Part shown: positions 49,534 through 58,814 of the stretch, piece after piece
Numbering within the stretch: position 1 is the first letter of the stretch
Layout of the letters: the number at the start of each line of letters is the position of its first letter
NCBI GenBank assembly: GCA_965228775.1
Contig: OZ245840.1
Location: forward strand, 682,001 to 746,000
DNA: 64,000 bases
Source of the DNA: JANQMY01 sp965228775
GTDB lineage: Bacteria > Pseudomonadota > Alphaproteobacteria > JANQMY01
Reading direction: 5' to 3'
The notes under the pieces: model-generated
What the model was told of the DNA's origin: nothing
The model's input: only the letters and a program-made list of their open reading frames with translations
The model's database searches: none
Position numbers and translations under genes: made by a program

Positions 49534-50832
49534 TCACTTGGCGCTGCGAAGCTTCGCCCAGTATTCCAAACGCTTACTGATTTCGCGCTCAAAGCCGCGT
49601 TCCACCGGGGAATAGTAATTGGCCCTGTCCATGTTCTCTGGGAAGTAATTCTGACCGGAAAAGGCGTCTTCCGCCTCATGGTCATATTCATAGCCGGCGC
49701 CATATCCCTGATCTTTCATCATCTTGGTTGGTGCGTTGAGAATGTGTTTGGGCGGCATGAGCGAGCCGTGCTGCTTGGCGGCCCCTTTGGAGGCACCGAA
49801 CGCCTTGTAGGCCGCATTCGATTTAGGCGCCGTCGCCAAGTAGATCACGGTTTGCGCCAGCGCCAGGTCCCCTTCCGGACTTCCCAAAAACTCGTATGCA
49901 TCTTTGGCAGCGATAGCATGTGTCAGCGCCTGAGGGTCGGCCATGCCGATATCTTCCATGGCGGCGCGTACCAATCGCCGCTGGATATAAAGCGGGTCTT
50001 CGCCGCCAACCAACATGCGCGCGAGCCAATAAAGCGCCGCATCTACATCCGACCCTCGGATGGATTTATGCAGTGCGCTTATGAGGTTATAGTGTTCTTC
50101 TTGAGTTTTATCGTAAAGCGGTGCGCGCTTCTGAACGGTAGCAACCAGCGCCTCTGCGGTCATGGGTTCGTCCGCGTGACGTTCCAGCAAATCCTCCGCG
50201 AGGTTCAGCAGATAACGGCCGTCTCCATCGGCCATGCGTTTCAAAAGATCGCGAGCCTCGGCATCGAGGGGCAGTTTCTTATCCGCCGTATCTTCCGCGC
50301 GAGCCAGCAGCATTTCGAGATCCGCATCCTGCAAACGGTTCAGCACCAAAACTTGGGCCCGAGACAGGATGGCGCCGTTTAGCTCAAAGGACGGGTTTTC
50401 GGTGGTGGCGCCTACGAGAATGATGGTGCCATCTTCCATATGGGGCAGGAAACTGTCCTGCTGGGACCGGTTAAACCTATGAATTTCATCCACGAACAAA
50501 AGTGTTCCCTTGCCCTGCTCTCGCATTGCCTTGGCCGTCTCAAAGACTTTGCGCAGATCCGCGACGCCGCTGAAGATCGCTGAGATCTGAACAAAGGAAA
50601 GCTGGCTTGCTTCCGACAGCAAGCGGGCAATGGTCGTTTTGCCGGTGCCGGGCGGCCCCCACAAAATGAGCGATGCCCAACGGCCGCTTTTGACCATGCG
50701 GGCAATGGGCCCATCGCCTTTGAGCAGATGGTCCTGACCGACCACCTCATCAAGCGACTGCGGGCGCAAGCGATCCGCGAGCGGCCGGGGCGCTTCGTCA
50801 GAAAGGCCAGCCGCGTCAAACAATGTCGCCAT
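49534..50832 (-). CDS. rarA: Replication-associated recombination protein RarA (MgsA)
   Basis: 432 residues. The Walker A motif GPPGTGKTTIAR has Lys65, Walker B is LLFVDEIHRFN, followed by sensor regions and the C-terminal tetramerising domain with EDIGMADPQALTHAIAAKDAYEFLGSPEGDLALAQTVIYLATAPKSN. Its length is usual. RarA is an AAA+ ATPase at stalled replication forks. It is conserved at this spot between the Do-type protease and the crcB block in related genomes. Start ATG 50832. Confidence 0.95.
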   Translation of the reverse strand: MATLFDAAGLSDEAPRPLADRLRPQSLDEVVGQDHLLKGDGPIARMVKSGRWASLILWGPPGTGKTTIARLLSEASQLSFVQISAIFSGVADLRKVFETAKAMREQGKGTLLFVDEIHRFNRSQQDSFLPHMEDGTIILVGATTENPSFELNGAILSRAQVLVLNRLQDADLEMLLARAEDTADKKLPLDAEARDLLKRMADGDGRYLLNLAEDLLERHADEPMTAEALVATVQKRAPLYDKTQEEHYNLISALHKSIRGSDVDAALYWLARMLVGGEDPLYIQRRLVRAAMEDIGMADPQALTHAIAAKDAYEFLGSPEGDLALAQTVIYLATAPKSNAAYKAFGASKGAAKQHGSLMPPKHILNAPTKMMKDQGYGAGYEYDHEAEDAFSGQNYFPENMDRANYYSPVERGFEREISKRLEYWAKLRSAK

Positions 50833-50849
50833 GAGTGGATCGCTTTCCG

Positions 50850-52298
50850 CTAGATCCGGAAGGTTACAGAGATCTTCCGGTTACCGCGCTTGATCACAAA
50901 ATCCCAGTTTTGCCGGTCATCGGCAAGGGTCGTCAGCAAGTCTTGCACCGTCACCGTCTTCTGGCCGTTCACCTCCAAGATGATATCACGCGGTCGCATG
51001 CGCAGTTGCGAGGCAATGGAGCGGCGCTCAATCTTTGTGATAATCACGCCATCTTGCCAAGCACTTACACCAATTTCCTCAGCAAATGCTGGAGACAAGC
51101 TGCCGATCGTCGCCCCGGACATCGGGTTGTCTCCTTCCACCAATTGAATGCTGCGCGGCGGATCCTCGGGTGGTGGCGCAAGCTTTACGGAAAGTGTTTG
51201 CAAGTCACCACGGCGGCGCAGCTCCGTTTCGATATTCGCCTCCACATCCTGCGTGGCGATGCGGTATTGCAGGCCCTCCGGGTCGTAAATTTCCCGGCCA
51301 GCCACCGATGTGATGACATCGCCCTTTTTGATACCGGCTCTGCCCGCCGGGCTTTTCGGATGAACCCGCGTGACGAGAACGCCCCGTGGGCGGTCGAGCC
51401 CGATCGAGTCCGCTATCTCAGCTGTCACGCGCTGCGTATCCGCACCAAGCCAGGGACGTACCACTTCCCCGCCCGTTACCGCTGCATTGACCACACTTCC
51501 CACCATCTCGGACGGTATGGCAAAGCCGATCCCGATCGACCCGCCCCCTCTGGTGAAAATCGCCGTGTTGATGCCCACAAGCCCGCCATCCAGCGTGATC
51601 AGTGCACCGCCTGAGTTCCCCGGGTTAATGGCAGCATCCGTCTGGATAAAGGACTGAAAATCCGCCACGCCAACCTGCGTGCGGGCGAGTGCCGACACGA
51701 TGCCGCTGGTCACGGTCTGCCCCACGCCGAACGGATTGCCGATCGCCAACACGATGTCGCCCACTTCCAGCTCATCGGAATCGCGAAACCTCAACGCGGG
51801 CAGCTTCTCGTTGCCCGGATCGATCTGGAGCACCGCCAGATCGGTCTTTTCATCGGCAACGATCAGCTTTGCGTCGAACTCGCGCCTGTCGGCCAGAACG
51901 ACGGTGAACTGGTCACCCCCCTTGATCACATGGTTATTGGTGACCACCACACCATCATCGCGCACGATGACACCGGACCCGAGAGAGCTCTGAACTCTTT
52001 CGCGCGGCATGCCCAACGAACCATCACCGAAAAACCGGCGGAAGAACGGGTCCGCCATAATGGGCGAGCGGTCCTGAACCACCCGCTTCGCATAAACGTT
52101 CACGACGGCCGGAGCTGCTTCTTTCACCAAAGGCGCATAGGAAAGCTGGATCTGTTCCCGGCTTTCCGGCAGCTCCTTCATGACCTCGATCTGTTCACTC
52201 TCAACAGGAACCTGCGCATTCGAGCTGAAGTAAAAGAGGGACACGCCTAACGCCGCGACCGCAGCAGTGGACAAAACCGGGATAAGACGGCGGGCCAT
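50850..52298 (-). CDS. degQ: Do-family periplasmic serine protease (DegP/DegQ-like)
   Basis: 482 residues. An N-terminal membrane anchor or signal (about 5-28) precedes a trypsin-like domain with catalytic His in TNNHVIKGGDQF, Asp in EKTDLAVLQI and Ser in NPGNSGGALI. Two PDZ domains follow (about 280-380 and 390-480; GRAGIKKGDVITSVAG and RMRPRDIILEVNG). It degrades or refolds misfolded envelope proteins. It lies downstream of rplQ, after a terminator, so it has its own promoter in 52299-52364. A second PDZ domain distinguishes it from DegS. Confidence 0.92.
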   Translation of the reverse strand: MARRLIPVLSTAAVAALGVSLFYFSSNAQVPVESEQIEVMKELPESREQIQLSYAPLVKEAAPAVVNVYAKRVVQDRSPIMADPFFRRFFGDGSLGMPRERVQSSLGSGVIVRDDGVVVTNNHVIKGGDQFTVVLADRREFDAKLIVADEKTDLAVLQIDPGNEKLPALRFRDSDELEVGDIVLAIGNPFGVGQTVTSGIVSALARTQVGVADFQSFIQTDAAINPGNSGGALITLDGGLVGINTAIFTRGGGSIGIGFAIPSEMVGSVVNAAVTGGEVVRPWLGADTQRVTAEIADSIGLDRPRGVLVTRVHPKSPAGRAGIKKGDVITSVAGREIYDPEGLQYRIATQDVEANIETELRRRGDLQTLSVKLAPPPEDPPRSIQLVEGDNPMSGATIGSLSPAFAEEIGVSAWQDGVIITKIERRSIASQLRMRPRDIILEVNGQKTVTVQDLLTTLADDRQNWDFVIKRGNRKISVTFRI

Positions 52299-52364
52299 AA
52301 GAGACTCCTGAAACCGATGATCAAAACCTATTTTCGCTGAATATTACGAAAACGAATAGAGCAC

Positions 52365-52391
52365 AAAAAAGGCAGCACAAAGGCTGCCTTT
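52365..52391 (-). terminator. Intrinsic terminator after rplQ
   Basis: On the minus strand GGCAGC pairs with GCTGCC around a six-base loop, extended by AAA/TTT, and is followed by TTTTTT. It lies 28 bp past the rplQ stop and ends the long ribosomal transcript. This is the best intrinsic terminator in the window. Confidence 0.9.
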
Positions 52392-52418
52392 ATGGAATTT
52401 TATTTAGCAATCTCAATG

Positions 52419-52847
52419 CTATGCAGCGTCTGCCTCGTCCTCGACCTCAACGTCTTGAGTAGGACCGGAGTCTTGACCTTTGGCTTCCACATCGCGTTCG
52501 ACAAACTCGATCACCGCCATTGGGGACGCATCACCATAGCGGAAGCCAGCCTTGATAATGCGTGTGTATCCGCCAGAACGGCTTTCGTAGCGAGACGCCA
52601 GCACGTCGAACAATTTGCGAACTGCGGCCTGATCCGGCAGCTGAGCCAGGGCTTGGCGGCGCGCATGCAAACTACCCTTCTTGCCAAGGGTAATCAGCTT
52701 TTCCACCACCGGCCGAAGATCTTTCGCCTTCGGCAGCGTAGTCTTGATTTGCTCGTGCTTGATCAATGCCGCCGCCATATTCGCCAGCATGGCTTTGCGG
52801 TGACTGGATGATCTGTTGAACCTGCGGCCGCGCTTACCGTGACGCAT
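52419..52847 (-). CDS. rplQ: Ribosomal protein L17
   Basis: 142 residues. The N-terminus MRHGKRGRRFNRSSSHRKAML is the L17 signature, and LITLGKKGSLHARRQAL follows. The acidic C-terminal tail is longer than in E. coli, common in alphaproteobacteria. It binds 23S rRNA near the exit tunnel. It is the last gene of the ribosomal transcript, 35 bp after rpoA and before a strong terminator. Confidence 0.97.
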   Translation of the reverse strand: MRHGKRGRRFNRSSSHRKAMLANMAAALIKHEQIKTTLPKAKDLRPVVEKLITLGKKGSLHARRQALAQLPDQAAVRKLFDVLASRYESRSGGYTRIIKAGFRYGDASPMAVIEFVERDVEAKGQDSGPTQDVEVEDEADAA

Positions 52848-52882
52848 GGTTTATCTCCCTACTCTGGACGCAGAATGCCGCG

Positions 52883-53899
52883 TCAGTATTGATCCTCATA
52901 GCGCTTTGCCAGATCTTCGATGTTTTCCGGCGGCCAATTAGGCACTTCCATGCCCAGGTGAAGGCCCATATGCGCCAGTACTTCTTTGATCTCGTTCAAA
53001 GATTTCCGGCCGAAATTCGGCGTCCGCAGCATTTCTGCTTCGGTCTTCTGAATAAGATCGCCAATGTAAACAATGTTGTCGTTCTTCAAGCAGTTTGCCG
53101 AGCGAACCGATAGTTCCAGCTCGTCCACCTTCTTGAGAAGGGCCGGATTGAATTCCAGCTCCGGACGGGTGTCTTCCACCTTGCGCTCGGATGGCTCTTC
53201 GAAAGTGATGAAGATCTGCAGCTGATCTTGAAGAATGCGGGCCGCAAAAGCGACGGCATTTTCCGGCGAGATGGCGCCGTTCGTCTCAACCGTCAGCAGC
53301 AGTTTGTCATAGTCAAGAATCTGACCTTCGCGTGTATTTTCAACGCGGTAGGAGACTTTCTTGACGGGGCTGTACAAGGCATCAACCGGGATCAGCCCGA
53401 TCGGTGCGTCTTCAGGACGGTTGCGGTCAGCAGGCACATAGCCCTTGCCCGTATCCACCGTCATTTCCATGCGAATCTCTGCCTCTTCGTCCAATGTGCA
53501 GATGACCAAATCCGGGTTGAGGATTTCAACGTCGGCCACTTGCGTGATCTGACCAGCGGTCACTTCGCCTGGCCCTTCAGCCCGCAAGGTGATGCGCTTT
53601 GGACCTTGAGAGTGCAGGTTCAACGCCAGTGATTTGATGTTGAGAACGATGTTGGTCACATCTTCCCGGACACCCGCAATCGACGAAAACTCATGAAGAA
53701 CGCCGTCAATCTGAAGAGACGTAACAGCAGCGCCCTGCAATGAGGACAGAAGAACCCGGCGCAGCGCATTGCCAAGCGTCAGGCCGAAACCACGCTCCAG
53801 CGGCTCCGCCACCAGAGTCGCAACACGGTCGACATTTGCGCCGCCATCGACGTTCAACTTTGTCGGTTTGATAAGCTCTTGCCAGTTCTTTTGGATCAC
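52883..53899 (-). CDS. rpoA: RNA polymerase alpha subunit
   Basis: 338 residues from the GTG at 53899, chosen because AAGGA lies nine bases upstream and the protein then begins (M)IQKNWQELIKPTKL, the normal alphaproteobacterial start; an ATG 54 bases upstream lacks this. The N-terminal dimerisation domain (TLGNALRRVLLSS) and C-terminal DNA/activator-binding domain (ANCLKNDNIVYIGDLIQKTEAEML) are complete. It lies between rpsK and rplQ as in the standard alpha operon. Confidence 0.97.
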   Translation of the reverse strand: MIQKNWQELIKPTKLNVDGGANVDRVATLVAEPLERGFGLTLGNALRRVLLSSLQGAAVTSLQIDGVLHEFSSIAGVREDVTNIVLNIKSLALNLHSQGPKRITLRAEGPGEVTAGQITQVADVEILNPDLVICTLDEEAEIRMEMTVDTGKGYVPADRNRPEDAPIGLIPVDALYSPVKKVSYRVENTREGQILDYDKLLLTVETNGAISPENAVAFAARILQDQLQIFITFEEPSERKVEDTRPELEFNPALLKKVDELELSVRSANCLKNDNIVYIGDLIQKTEAEMLRTPNFGRKSLNEIKEVLAHMGLHLGMEVPNWPPENIEDLAKRYEDQY

Positions 53900-53989
53900 A
53901 GCTTTTTCCTTATGAACAAAGAAGGCGGGGTCGGGATTCCTCAGCCTTCTCACAACATGCCCTCTCCTGGAAGGCTTTGGTCGTAATAA

Positions 53990-54382
53990 TTAGACGCGGC
54001 GGCGCTTCGGAGGCCGGCACCCATTGTGAGGGATCGGCGTCACGTCACGGATCGTCGTGATTGTGAAACCCACTGCTTGAAGAGCGCGAAGAGCGGACTC
54101 ACGTCCCGAACCAGGGCCCGTCACTTCCACTTCCAAGGTCTTCATGCCATGTTCCATGGCTTTCTTACCCGCATCTTCCGCAGCGACCTGGGCTGCATAA
54201 GGGGTCGACTTTCTTGAGCCTTTGAAGCCCATGGAGCCCGCAGACGACCAGGAAATAGCATTCCCCTGCGCATCCGTGATCGTCACCAACGTGTTGTTGA
54301 AGGTCGCGTTCACATGGGCAACGCCTGCGGAGATATTCTTTTTCTCGCGGCGCTTAACGCGTGCTTTTTCTTTAACTGCCAT
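53990..54382 (-). CDS. rpsK: Ribosomal protein S11
   Basis: 130 residues. GVAHVNATFNNTLVTITDAQGN and the basic tail PHNGCRPPKRRRV are diagnostic. S11 sits on the 30S platform and contacts S18, S21 and 16S rRNA. It lies between rpsM (54 bp upstream) and rpoA (90 bp downstream) in the usual order. Confidence 0.97.
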   Translation of the reverse strand: MAVKEKARVKRREKKNISAGVAHVNATFNNTLVTITDAQGNAISWSSAGSMGFKGSRKSTPYAAQVAAEDAGKKAMEHGMKTLEVEVTGPGSGRESALRALQAVGFTITTIRDVTPIPHNGCRPPKRRRV

Positions 54383-54436
54383 TGACCCTATCCATTACGG
54401 CGGCATACGCACCCGCCGGTCGATATTAAACCCGTA

Positions 54437-54805
54437 TTACTTCTTCTTACCGGCGATCGGCTTCGCAGGACCTTTACGTGTCCGCGCATTGGTGTGTGTG
54501 CGTTGTCCGCGAACCGGCAGCCCCCGGCGGTGGCGCAATCCGCGATAACACCCCAGATCCATGAGGCGCTTAATGTTCATGGCCACTTCCCGGCGCAGAT
54601 CGCCTTCGACCATGTAATCAGCGTCGATCACTTCGCGGATCTGAATGACTTCCGCATCGGACAGATCTTGTACCCGTCGCGCTTCGTCGATCCCGACTTT
54701 GCTGCAAATTTCATTGGCTTTGGTGTGGCCAATGCCATGAATATATGTGAGCGCGATTTTCACGCGCTTGTTGGTCGGTATGTTTACGCCAGCGATGCGT
54801 GCCAC
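54437..54805 (-). CDS. rpsM: Ribosomal protein S13
   Basis: 122 residues. MARIAGVNIPTNKRV, LTYIHGIGHTKANEIC and the C-terminal RGLPVRGQRTHTNARTRKGP tail are typical. S13 is in the 30S head near P-site tRNA. The gap of 159 bp to adk upstream is the largest inside the cluster, and no gene (such as rpmJ) is seen in it. Confidence 0.97.
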   Translation of the reverse strand: MARIAGVNIPTNKRVKIALTYIHGIGHTKANEICSKVGIDEARRVQDLSDAEVIQIREVIDADYMVEGDLRREVAMNIKRLMDLGCYRGLRHRRGLPVRGQRTHTNARTRKGPAKPIAGKKK

Positions 54806-54964
54806 GGCGGTCTCTCCTGTTTAGGTACTTCGCGAGTTTGTGCACAAGAAAACAGAGCCTTCGCTCCATTGGGCTTTCCGTCCCAATAGATCGAATCCCT
54901 GTACGCCGATTGCATCATTCGCGAAGCGGCGGATTATAGAAAAACTTTGGCGCCAGTCAACCAT

Positions 54965-55615
54965 TCAAGGCTCTCCCAAAATGGCTTTTATCTGGCTGGT
55001 AACTTCGTCCATGTCGGCCATGCCATCCACGGCCTTCACCTTCGATTGGGCCCCGTAATAGGCCAATAAAGGCGCCGTTTCCCGGTGATAGACCTCTAGG
55101 CGGCTGCGCACGGTCTCTTCATTGTCGTCGCTACGGCGCTTGAATTCCGTATGGCCGCAGCGGTCGCAAACCCCAGGTTTGGTGGGCTGCTTGAACTTGT
55201 CATGGTAGCCTTCCCCGCAATTTCCGCAGGTAAAGCGCCCTGTAATACGCTCTACAAGGGCTTCGTCGTCCACTTTCAGCTCAACGACGTGGTCGAGTTG
55301 CAGCGAACGGGCCTTCAGCACCTCATCCAACGCCTCGGCTTGCGCCGTATTGCGCGGAAAACCGTCCAAAATGAAGCCATTGGCACAATCGGGCGATCCA
55401 AATCGTTCGTCGATGATACCGACGACGATTTCGTCGGGCACCAGGTCGCCACGCTCCATGATTGGTTTGGCTTTCTTGCCAACTTCCGTACCCTCGGCAA
55501 CAGCGGACCTCAGCATCTCGCCTGTCGAAAGCTGAACGATGGTGTACGCGTCCGCAATGCGCTGCGCTTGCGTCCCCTTGCCCGCGCCGGGAGGGCCCAA
55601 AAAGATTAACCTCAA
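54965..55615 (-). CDS. adk: Adenylate kinase with Cys4 zinc-type lid
   Basis: 216 residues starting at a TTG (55613-55615) that overlaps the secY stop as TTGA, so translation is coupled. Walker A is GPPGAGKGTQAQ. The lid carries CGNCGEGYH and CDRCGHTEF, four Cys likely to bind zinc, as in some other alphaproteobacterial and Gram-positive adenylate kinases. It interconverts ATP, ADP and AMP. Its place between secY and rpsM is normal. Confidence 0.95.
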   Translation of the reverse strand: MRLIFLGPPGAGKGTQAQRIADAYTIVQLSTGEMLRSAVAEGTEVGKKAKPIMERGDLVPDEIVVGIIDERFGSPDCANGFILDGFPRNTAQAEALDEVLKARSLQLDHVVELKVDDEALVERITGRFTCGNCGEGYHDKFKQPTKPGVCDRCGHTEFKRRSDDNEETVRSRLEVYHRETAPLLAYYGAQSKVKAVDGMADMDEVTSQIKAILGEP

Positions 55616-56958
55616 CGCCGCGTCCCCCGGAGCTTCGATTTTTTGATAAGCCCCTCATACTGATGGGCGAGAAGATGACTTTGGATCTGGGCCACCGTAT
55701 CCATGGTAACCGTCACCACGATCAACAGAGACGTGCCGCCGAAGAACACGAGGTACCCGCCTCCGCCCCCTTGGGAAGTCAGAAGCTCCGGCAACAGACA
55801 CACAATGGTCAGATAGATAGAGCCCACCACGGTCAGGCGCGTCAACGTATGATCAATGAACTCCGCCGTTCGCGCGCCCGGCCGAATGCCCGGCACGAAA
55901 CCGCCATATTTCTTCAGATTGTCCGCCGTGTCTTCCGGATTGAAAACAATGGCTGTGTAGAAGAAACAGAAGAAAATGATCAAGAACGCGTAGAGTGCCA
56001 AATAAAGCGGCTGGCCACGGCCCAAATAGAGCACGATGGTCTGTAGCCACTCATTTCCTGCTTCAGGACCGGTGACGATGAAGCCCGCCGCCGTTGCCGG
56101 CAACAGCAGAAGCGAAGAGGCAAAGATCGGCGGAATAACACCCGCCGTATTGATCTTCAACGGCAGGTGCGAGCTGTCGCCGCCGAACATACGATTGCCC
56201 ACCTGGCGCTTGGGATATTGGATCGGAATGCGCCGCTGCGCCCGCTCAACGAATACGACCGTGGTGATAACCGCGACGATGATGATGAACACGCCGATGA
56301 TCAGGCCGGTAGAAAGCTGGCCAGTGGCGCCCTGCTGCAACGTTGTGAAGAGCGCCCGCGGCATCTCAGCCACGATACCGGCGAAGATGATAAGCGAAAT
56401 ACCATTGCCCACGCCGCGCGCGGTGACCTGTTCGCCGAGCCACATCAAGAAGATCGTGCCACCCACAAGCGTTACAACCGTGGTAATTCGGAAAAACGCC
56501 CCAGGATCAATGGCCACATTGCTCGACTCAAGACCGATCGCAATGCCAAACCCTTGCACCGTCGCCAACAAAACCGTGCCGTAGCGAGTGTATTGATTAA
56601 TTTTCTTCCGGCCCTGCTCCCCTTCTTTCTTAAGCGCTTCAAGATGGGGTGAGACAGCGGTCATCAGCTGAATGATAATTGACGCCGAAATATAGGGCAT
56701 GATGTTGAGGGCGAAGATCGCCATCCGCTCCACGGCACCGCCTGTGAAGATATTGACCATGCCGCCGATACCGGCCTGCAGATTTTGGAATGCCTGAGCG
56801 TAGGCAACCGGGTCGATGCCCGGCAACGGAATATAAGTTCCGATACGGTAGATCACCAGCGCGCCCAGCGTGAACCAGAGCCGCTTCTTGAGTTCCTCTG
56901 CTTTCGCAAAGGAGCCCCAGTTAATATTGGCGGCTAATTGTTCTGCTGCTGAAGCCAT
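55612..56958 (-). CDS. secY: Protein translocase subunit SecY
   Basis: 448 residues with ten membrane helices. The N-terminus is ASAAEQLAANINWGSFAKAEELKKRLWFTLG, and the helix-1/plug region IPLPGIDPVAYAQAFQ follows. C-terminal SecY features include the conserved GG(FVPGIRPG) loop between helices 8 and 9. It is the central pore of the Sec translocon. The gene lies between rplO and adk in the standard spc order. Confidence 0.97.
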   Translation of the reverse strand: MASAAEQLAANINWGSFAKAEELKKRLWFTLGALVIYRIGTYIPLPGIDPVAYAQAFQNLQAGIGGMVNIFTGGAVERMAIFALNIMPYISASIIIQLMTAVSPHLEALKKEGEQGRKKINQYTRYGTVLLATVQGFGIAIGLESSNVAIDPGAFFRITTVVTLVGGTIFLMWLGEQVTARGVGNGISLIIFAGIVAEMPRALFTTLQQGATGQLSTGLIIGVFIIIVAVITTVVFVERAQRRIPIQYPKRQVGNRMFGGDSSHLPLKINTAGVIPPIFASSLLLLPATAAGFIVTGPEAGNEWLQTIVLYLGRGQPLYLALYAFLIIFFCFFYTAIVFNPEDTADNLKKYGGFVPGIRPGARTAEFIDHTLTRLTVVGSIYLTIVCLLPELLTSQGGGGGYLVFFGGTSLLIVVTVTMDTVAQIQSHLLAHQYEGLIKKSKLRGTRR

Positions 56959-57003
56959 CTACTTTTCCGTGAGGCCTTTCCTAAGGTTGCCCCGCTCGCC
57001 GGC

Positions 57004-57564
57004 TTACGCGGCAGCGGCCTTCTTCTTCCCGCGTTTGCCGTCGGAATTCTTGTTGGATTTGTCCGCCGGCTTGCGCTCTTTCGGAGCTGGCTGCGGTGTC
57101 CGCTTTGGCGGCAAAATTGTCAGGCTGCCACCCGCGGCTTCCACCGCGCTGACGGCCGACTTGCTGGCACCGGTTACGGAAATCTCGACCTTCGCTTCCA
57201 GTTTGCCATTTCCCAGCAAACGGACGCCATCCCGCAAGCGGCTTATAACGCCCGCCTCGACCAGGCCTTGTTCCGTAATGGGGGAACTTGCATCAATACG
57301 TTTTGCGTCGATGGCCTGCTGCAACCGGCCCACATTCAATTCAGCAAATCTCAGACGGTTGGGCTTGTTAAAGCCACGCTTCGGCAAACGCATATGGACA
57401 GGCATCTGCCCGCCTTCGAAGCCGTTGATGGACACACCCGAGCGAGACTTCTGACCTTTGACACCTCGTGCCGCCGTCTTGCCCTTGCCCGAGCCAACAC
57501 CCCGACCGACTCGCACACGCGTCTTGCGCGCGCCTTTATTGTCGGAAATCTGATTGAGCTTCAT
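57004..57564 (-). CDS. rplO: Ribosomal protein L15
   Basis: 186 residues. The start KLNQISDNKGARKTRVRVGRG and the basic RGVKGQKSRSG stretch are typical. The C-terminus has a Lys/Pro-rich tail of about 30 residues, longer than in E. coli. L15 binds 23S rRNA near helix 39. It is 87 bp downstream of rpmD and precedes secY. Confidence 0.96.
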   Translation of the reverse strand: MKLNQISDNKGARKTRVRVGRGVGSGKGKTAARGVKGQKSRSGVSINGFEGGQMPVHMRLPKRGFNKPNRLRFAELNVGRLQQAIDAKRIDASSPITEQGLVEAGVISRLRDGVRLLGNGKLEAKVEISVTGASKSAVSAVEAAGGSLTILPPKRTPQPAPKERKPADKSNKNSDGKRGKKKAAAA

Positions 57565-57651
57565 CTTATTCGCCCTTCAAGTCACATTTCTTCAGTGGGG
57601 CGGTAACACTCTTGGCGCGTTTCAAAGATCGCAGCCGTTAAGTCTTGTTAC

Positions 57652-57846
57652 CTATGCACCCTCTTCAACGATTTCAACCAAGTGGCTGACTTTGCGGATC
57701 ATGCCACGCACAGACGGCGTATCTTCCAATTCGGAAACGCGGTTCATCTTGTTCAGGCCAAGTCCGATCAACGTCGCGCGTTGATCTTTCGTCCGCCGGA
57801 TCGGGCTGCCCGTCTGCTTTACTTTCAGCGTCTTCTTATCGGCCAT
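57652..57846 (-). CDS. rpmD: Ribosomal protein L30
   Basis: 64 residues. KVKQTGSPIRRTKDQRATLIGLGLNKMNRV is diagnostic of L30, which is present in many but not all alphaproteobacteria. It is in the usual order between rpsE and rplO. The small size is normal. Confidence 0.96.
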   Translation of the reverse strand: MADKKTLKVKQTGSPIRRTKDQRATLIGLGLNKMNRVSELEDTPSVRGMIRKVSHLVEIVEEGA

Positions 57847-57873
57847 GTGTCAGTTCCTCGTTCAGCCAGACAA

Positions 57874-58425
57874 TTAAGCGTCTGCCGCGTATTCCGTAAC
57901 CGCTTCACCGCGGCGGGCAACGATCTCACCAACCTTCTTTCCGCGCTTCGCGGCAATCGTGCGCGGCGAATAGGAATTCCTCAGCGCATCGAAGGTAGCT
58001 TGGATCATGTTGTAAGGGTTGGACGAGCCCACCGACTTGGCAACCACATCATGAACGCCCAGTGTTTCGAAGACTGCGCGCATCGGACCACCTGCGATAA
58101 TGCCGGTACCGGTCGGCGCCGCGCGCAAAACCACTTTACCAGCGCCATGACGGCCTTTTACATCGTGGTGAAGCGTCCGGCCTTCACGCAGAGGCACACG
58201 GATCATGGAGCGCTTTGCGCTTTCCGTCGCTTTGCGGACAGCTTCCGGCACTTCCCGCGCCTTGCCGTGACCAAATCCAACGCGGCCGCGCTGATCGCCC
58301 ACGACCACGAGGGCCGCGAAGCCAAAACGGCGTCCGCCCTTGACCACTTTTGCAACCCGGTTGATGGCAACCAGTTTGTCTACAAATTCACTATCGCGTT
58401 CTTCGCGATTATCGCCTCGTGCCAC
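57874..58425 (-). CDS. rpsE: Ribosomal protein S5
   Basis: 183 residues. DKLVAINRVAKVVKGGRRFGFAALVVVGD begins the double-stranded RNA-binding part and GTGIIAGGPMRAVFETLG the C-terminal part. S5 helps decoding fidelity and lies near the mRNA entry. It is between rplR and rpmD. Confidence 0.97.
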   Translation of the reverse strand: MARGDNREERDSEFVDKLVAINRVAKVVKGGRRFGFAALVVVGDQRGRVGFGHGKAREVPEAVRKATESAKRSMIRVPLREGRTLHHDVKGRHGAGKVVLRAAPTGTGIIAGGPMRAVFETLGVHDVVAKSVGSSNPYNMIQATFDALRNSYSPRTIAAKRGKKVGEIVARRGEAVTEYAADA

Positions 58426-58436
58426 GTTCCCGATCC

Positions 58437-58799
58437 TTAAAAGGTTAAGCCAGCTTCGCGCGCAGCGTCTGCCAGCGCCTTCACCCGGCCGTGATACAAA
58501 TAGGCACCACGGTCGAACACCACTTTTTCAACGCCCGCTTTTGCGGCCCGTTCGGCAATGATCTTGCCAATTTCGGCGGCTGCTTCCTTGTTGCCGCCAT
58601 AGGAGATCTTTGCCCGAAGGTCTTTTTCCATCGTCGATGCAGATGCCAATGTACGGCCCTGCACATCATCGATGATCTGCGCGTAAATATTCTTTGACGA
58701 GCGGAACACGGACAGACGCGGACGCCCGTTGTTCACCTTCGTTAGAGAGTTACGAACCCGCGTTTTCCGTCGATTGAGGAGCTTTGTGTTTTTATCCAT
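58437..58799 (-). CDS. rplR: Ribosomal protein L18
   Basis: 120 residues. RPRLSVFRSSKNIYAQIIDD and the C-terminal FDRGAYLYHGRVKALADAAREAGL are diagnostic. L18 binds 5S rRNA with L5 and L25. It is 15 bp downstream of rplF and 11 bp before rpsE. Confidence 0.97.
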   Translation of the reverse strand: MDKNTKLLNRRKTRVRNSLTKVNNGRPRLSVFRSSKNIYAQIIDDVQGRTLASASTMEKDLRAKISYGGNKEAAAEIGKIIAERAAKAGVEKVVFDRGAYLYHGRVKALADAAREAGLTF

Positions 58800-58814
58800 C
58801 TCACAATGCCTGCG

